A DNA stretch of 64,000 nt. Source: UBA7332 sp051648105. GTDB lineage: Bacteria; Bacteroidota; Bacteroidia; Bacteroidales; UBA7332. The notes below the pieces were generated by a model, which was not told the DNA's origin, did not search any database, and was given only the letters and a program-made list of their open reading frames with translations. The stretch is taken from positions 1-64,000 of the forward strand of contig JBOFEN010000096.1 of the NCBI GenBank assembly GCA_051648105.1. The letters run 5' to 3'. How positions within the stretch are numbered: position 1 is the stretch's first letter; every line of letters starts with the position of its first letter. Shown here piece after piece: positions 61,652 through 64,000 of the stretch. The position numbers and the translations under genes were made by a program.

Positions 61652-64000
61652 TCAGTTTTGTGGTTCTAAGAAGAATCTTATAAGTGAGTCGAAAAGTGTA
61701 TCTCTCTCAATCTGACTCTTGATAGCCTCAATAGGAAAACCTATTGCTATTGATCTATATTTATCGCCTTTGAAAGCAACTGCTGCACTAATGTTAGTGT
61801 CTCTATAGCGTAAAAAAGTAAAGGCCTCCTTACTGGCTGGTTCTATACCGTCTGGCTGATCAACATGATAGCTATCATTATTGGGTTCACTGTGGTATGA
61901 GAATATATTTGATGATCTTAATGCGAAAGATGGAGAAGGTACAACCCTTACTTCACCCCTAGAAGAGGCCTTGTCTGTTCGCCAAATATATTTCAACACA
62001 TCCTTAGCAAACTGCTCTCGCTCTAAATCTTTAACTGGATTTAGAGATCTATCTGAGATATCAGTTCCTATATAGGCTCCACTAACAATGATATTTACCC
62101 CACTATTAGTGGCTGTGCGTATTGCACTTTGCATACCACTGCCAAAGATTGAGAAGTTAGGCTCGTAGGCTCCATGTCCTATTGTAGTCTTCTTCTCCTT
62201 TCCTAGTATGAGATCTATTAATGAGTACTCTCCTTTGGTTAAATCTATATCAACAAAAGCTTCATCACTTACTGATGTATATGAATATCCTAAAGTAGCA
62301 AAGGATTTACCATGTATAGATGGGTAATCAAACTGATTACCCGCAACTAGACGTCCTGCCCAGTCATCATATGATGCTCCAAAGCCTGGAGAGTCGTCAT
62401 CAGTCCACTGCTCTGATCGCCTAAACTCATGTTGTTTCCCTATATAATCAATAGAATAGTGGTCTGGCACACCAAAATCTACAATATCTGTAAATCCAGC
62501 GATTGAGTCTTTAGTTGCAAAGCTTCCTGGTGCAGAAACTCTATTAAAACCATTTACAATAAGAACCTTTCCCCTCTCATTGGATGCTTTATGAATGGTA
62601 AGTACTTCTGAAGGGAAGCTCTCACCTCCTCTATTTAAGGCTGTGACCTTAAAGCTATATCTTTTCCCCTCCTCAATAGGTCTAATATATTCAGCTCCAT
62701 TTACAATTATACCATTATCAAACTCTCCATCATCTACTCGTGTATATACAATATATTGCTCTGGTTTAGCTGTTGGCTCTAGTGTATCAACTTGCTCTAC
62801 CCATGTAAGGCGTGCATTGTTTATTTGGTAAAAATCAATAGCAAATTTATTAATAGGAAGAGGTTGTACACAATATGCTCGTTGATCTCTCGAGGCTATA
62901 AACTTCAACATACCTTTGTAAATTGCCCTTGATACAACAAACTTGAATTGAGGGTCATGACCATATCTCATATCAGCTAAGTTTTGATGTGAGAGTAGCT
63001 CAAGAAGGATAGTTGGAACCTCAGGGGTGCGTGATTCAGCATATGATCTGTCCCAGATTGCTCGACGTGTCCAATTTGGGTCAAATTGAGCTCTGATATC
63101 TGAAACTATAGAGGTTACTACTATATCTGTTAAGTCTCTAGATGAAATACGGGATGTGCCATCAGCGTACTTACCTCCATTATGCTTGGTATAATATATA
63201 CCTAATGTCCCAATAGTTGTATCGTTATATGTTACTCCGGCATCAGAATGGAAGGCCAAAGCTAGATCAATAGGTATCTTCATACCTTTCTCTTTGGGAA
63301 TTCTAGAAGACCCCCCTGCAAGATAATTAACCCAAAGTCCTCTACCTGCATAATCGTCTATGTAATCAGTATCACCATCCTTCATTGAATAAACTGACCT
63401 AGGGAATCCTGCCCATTGCATCCAATAACGAGATGCTTCAACAAAGCGTGGCATAGAACTAGTCTCTGGCTCAACTGGGAACTTAAGTGTTGACTCTTTA
63501 GGTGATCTGGCAATATTACCCATACCTCCACCGAACTTTACTGCATCTGCGGTAAGAATAGCTCCCTTATTCTCAGATCTATTTGAGAGTGATAAGGATC
63601 CATTTTCGAAATTAACACCTTTTTCAAACGAGTAGTGTCCAAGGTATACCCACGTACTTCCACCTATCTGTTGATTAACTTGTACCTTGGAAAGACCTCC
63701 AAGGTGTCTAATTATGTATTGTGCATCTGTAGCGCTGTTTGTTAAAGACTTGTATGATACATAAACAGCATACTTACCTCTTTCGGGAATATCAGGTGTC
63801 CAATGTGCTAGACTTGGATTATCTTGTTTTGTTGATTTGATCTCTCTATATGACCCCATAGAGAATGGGTTCTCTCCATCTTGGTATGATGATTTTGGAT
63901 TAGCAAAACCTGCCATGCCACCTTGATGCCAAGTGCCTGATTTTTGCTCTTCACTATACAATGATGCCCCCGTAGAGCCATCACGGTCTACGATAATCTC
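61652..64000 (-). CDS. Golvesin-domain / N-acetylmuramoyl-L-alanine amidase protein (partial)
   Basis: The frame is open to the window edge, so the N-terminus is missing. Visible: a golvesin-C-like domain (VDRDGSTGASLYSEEQ..., about the first 165 codons), an amidase_3-like Zn hydrolase (LALAFHSDAGV with a His and PTILLELLSHQ with a Glu), an FN3-like stretch (RYSFKVTALNRGGES) and a C-terminal domain of the kind annotated 'xanthan lyase' in Bacteroidetes. The likely role is peptidoglycan or polysaccharide turnover at the cell surface. No internal ATG is preferred as start; translation probably begins before the window. Confidence 0.8.
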   Translation of the reverse strand, partial: EIIVDRDGSTGASLYSEEQKSGTWHQGGMAGFANPKSSYQDGENPFSMGSYREIKSTKQDNPSLAHWTPDIPERGKYAVYVSYKSLTNSATDAQYIIRHLGGLSKVQVNQQIGGSTWVYLGHYSFEKGVNFENGSLSLSNRSENKGAILTADAVKFGGGMGNIARSPKESTLKFPVEPETSSMPRFVEASRYWMQWAGFPRSVYSMKDGDTDYIDDYAGRGLWVNYLAGGSSRIPKEKGMKIPIDLALAFHSDAGVTYNDTTIGTLGIYYTKHNGGKYADGTSRISSRDLTDIVVTSIVSDIRAQFDPNWTRRAIWDRSYAESRTPEVPTILLELLSHQNLADMRYGHDPQFKFVVSRAIYKGMLKFIASRDQRAYCVQPLPINKFAIDFYQINNARLTWVEQVDTLEPTAKPEQYIVYTRVDDGEFDNGIIVNGAEYIRPIEEGKRYSFKVTALNRGGESFPSEVLTIHKASNERGKVLIVNGFNRVSAPGSFATKDSIAGFTDIVDFGVPDHYSIDYIGKQHEFRRSEQWTDDDSPGFGASYDDWAGRLVAGNQFDYPSIHGKSFATLGYSYTSVSDEAFVDIDLTKGEYSLIDLILGKEKKTTIGHGAYEPNFSIFGSGMQSAIRTATNSGVNIIVSGAYIGTDISDRSLNPVKDLEREQFAKDVLKYIWRTDKASSRGEVRVVPSPSFALRSSNIFSYHSEPNNDSYHVDQPDGIEPASKEAFTFLRYRDTNISAAVAFKGDKYRSIAIGFPIEAIKSQIERDTLFDSLIRFFLEPQN

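Overview
This AT-rich window reads as chromosomal DNA of a Bacteroidales bacterium (Bacteroidota), probably near Porphyromonas or Dysgonomonas. Evidence: many promoters fit the Bacteroidota TTTG-N19-TAnnTTTG form, Shine-Dalgarno sequences are rare, and the OmpA protein resembles the Porphyromonas Omp40/41 type. There are also GH97 glucosidases, glycine-lipid acyltransferases (GlsA/GlsB), a BspA-like leucine-rich-repeat protein whose C-terminus looks like a type IX secretion sorting domain, and a golvesin/amidase protein. No insertion sequence, phage, plasmid gene or CRISPR array was recognised.

Layout. 1-4512 (minus): PgpH-like HD phosphodiesterase, a GH97 glucosidase and the start of proC. 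4657-9209 (plus): argR, a GNAT gene, argG, argC and argD, closed by a strong terminator. 9315-13149 (plus): gnd-zwf-pgl, the oxidative pentose phosphate operon. 13150-13656: gene-free, with four TACGTACGTA palindromes exactly 22 bp apart. 13657-21283 (plus): LRR surface protein, a PLD-nuclease/helicase/DUF3427 protein joined to a NUDIX gene, and type II NADH dehydrogenase. 21293-23470 (minus): SDR oxidoreductase and a POT-like transporter. 23685-26356 (plus): OmpA-family porin and a MATE pump. 26417-42152 (minus): panB, waaA, an outer-membrane protein, gltX, a CDF metal transporter, a DUF3575/OmpA-like/five-barrel envelope operon, and apbE-MBL-nfeD-kdsB. 42230-46832 (plus): ion channel, an unknown gene, tRNA-fMet, tRNA-Cys, iron alcohol dehydrogenase and a Crp/Fnr regulator. 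46895-50821 (minus): small lipoprotein, ECF-type sigma factor, glsB/glsA, aroK. 50934-55119: RNase H and three GT4 glycosyltransferases. 55264-64000 (minus): sialidase, a second 22-bp-phased palindrome array, a second GH97, a TPR/HTH regulator and a golvesin-amidase protein.

How it fits together. Most genes are housekeeping or envelope functions: arginine synthesis, NADPH supply, Kdo synthesis and transfer, glycine lipids, outer-membrane proteins, and glycan foraging (two GH97 enzymes, a sialidase, a SusR-like regulator). The most unusual items are the two palindrome arrays about 44 kb apart, which share an upstream anchor at the same offset; the PLD-helicase-DUF3427 plus NUDIX pair; and a 986-residue protein made of five tandem OmpA-type barrel modules.
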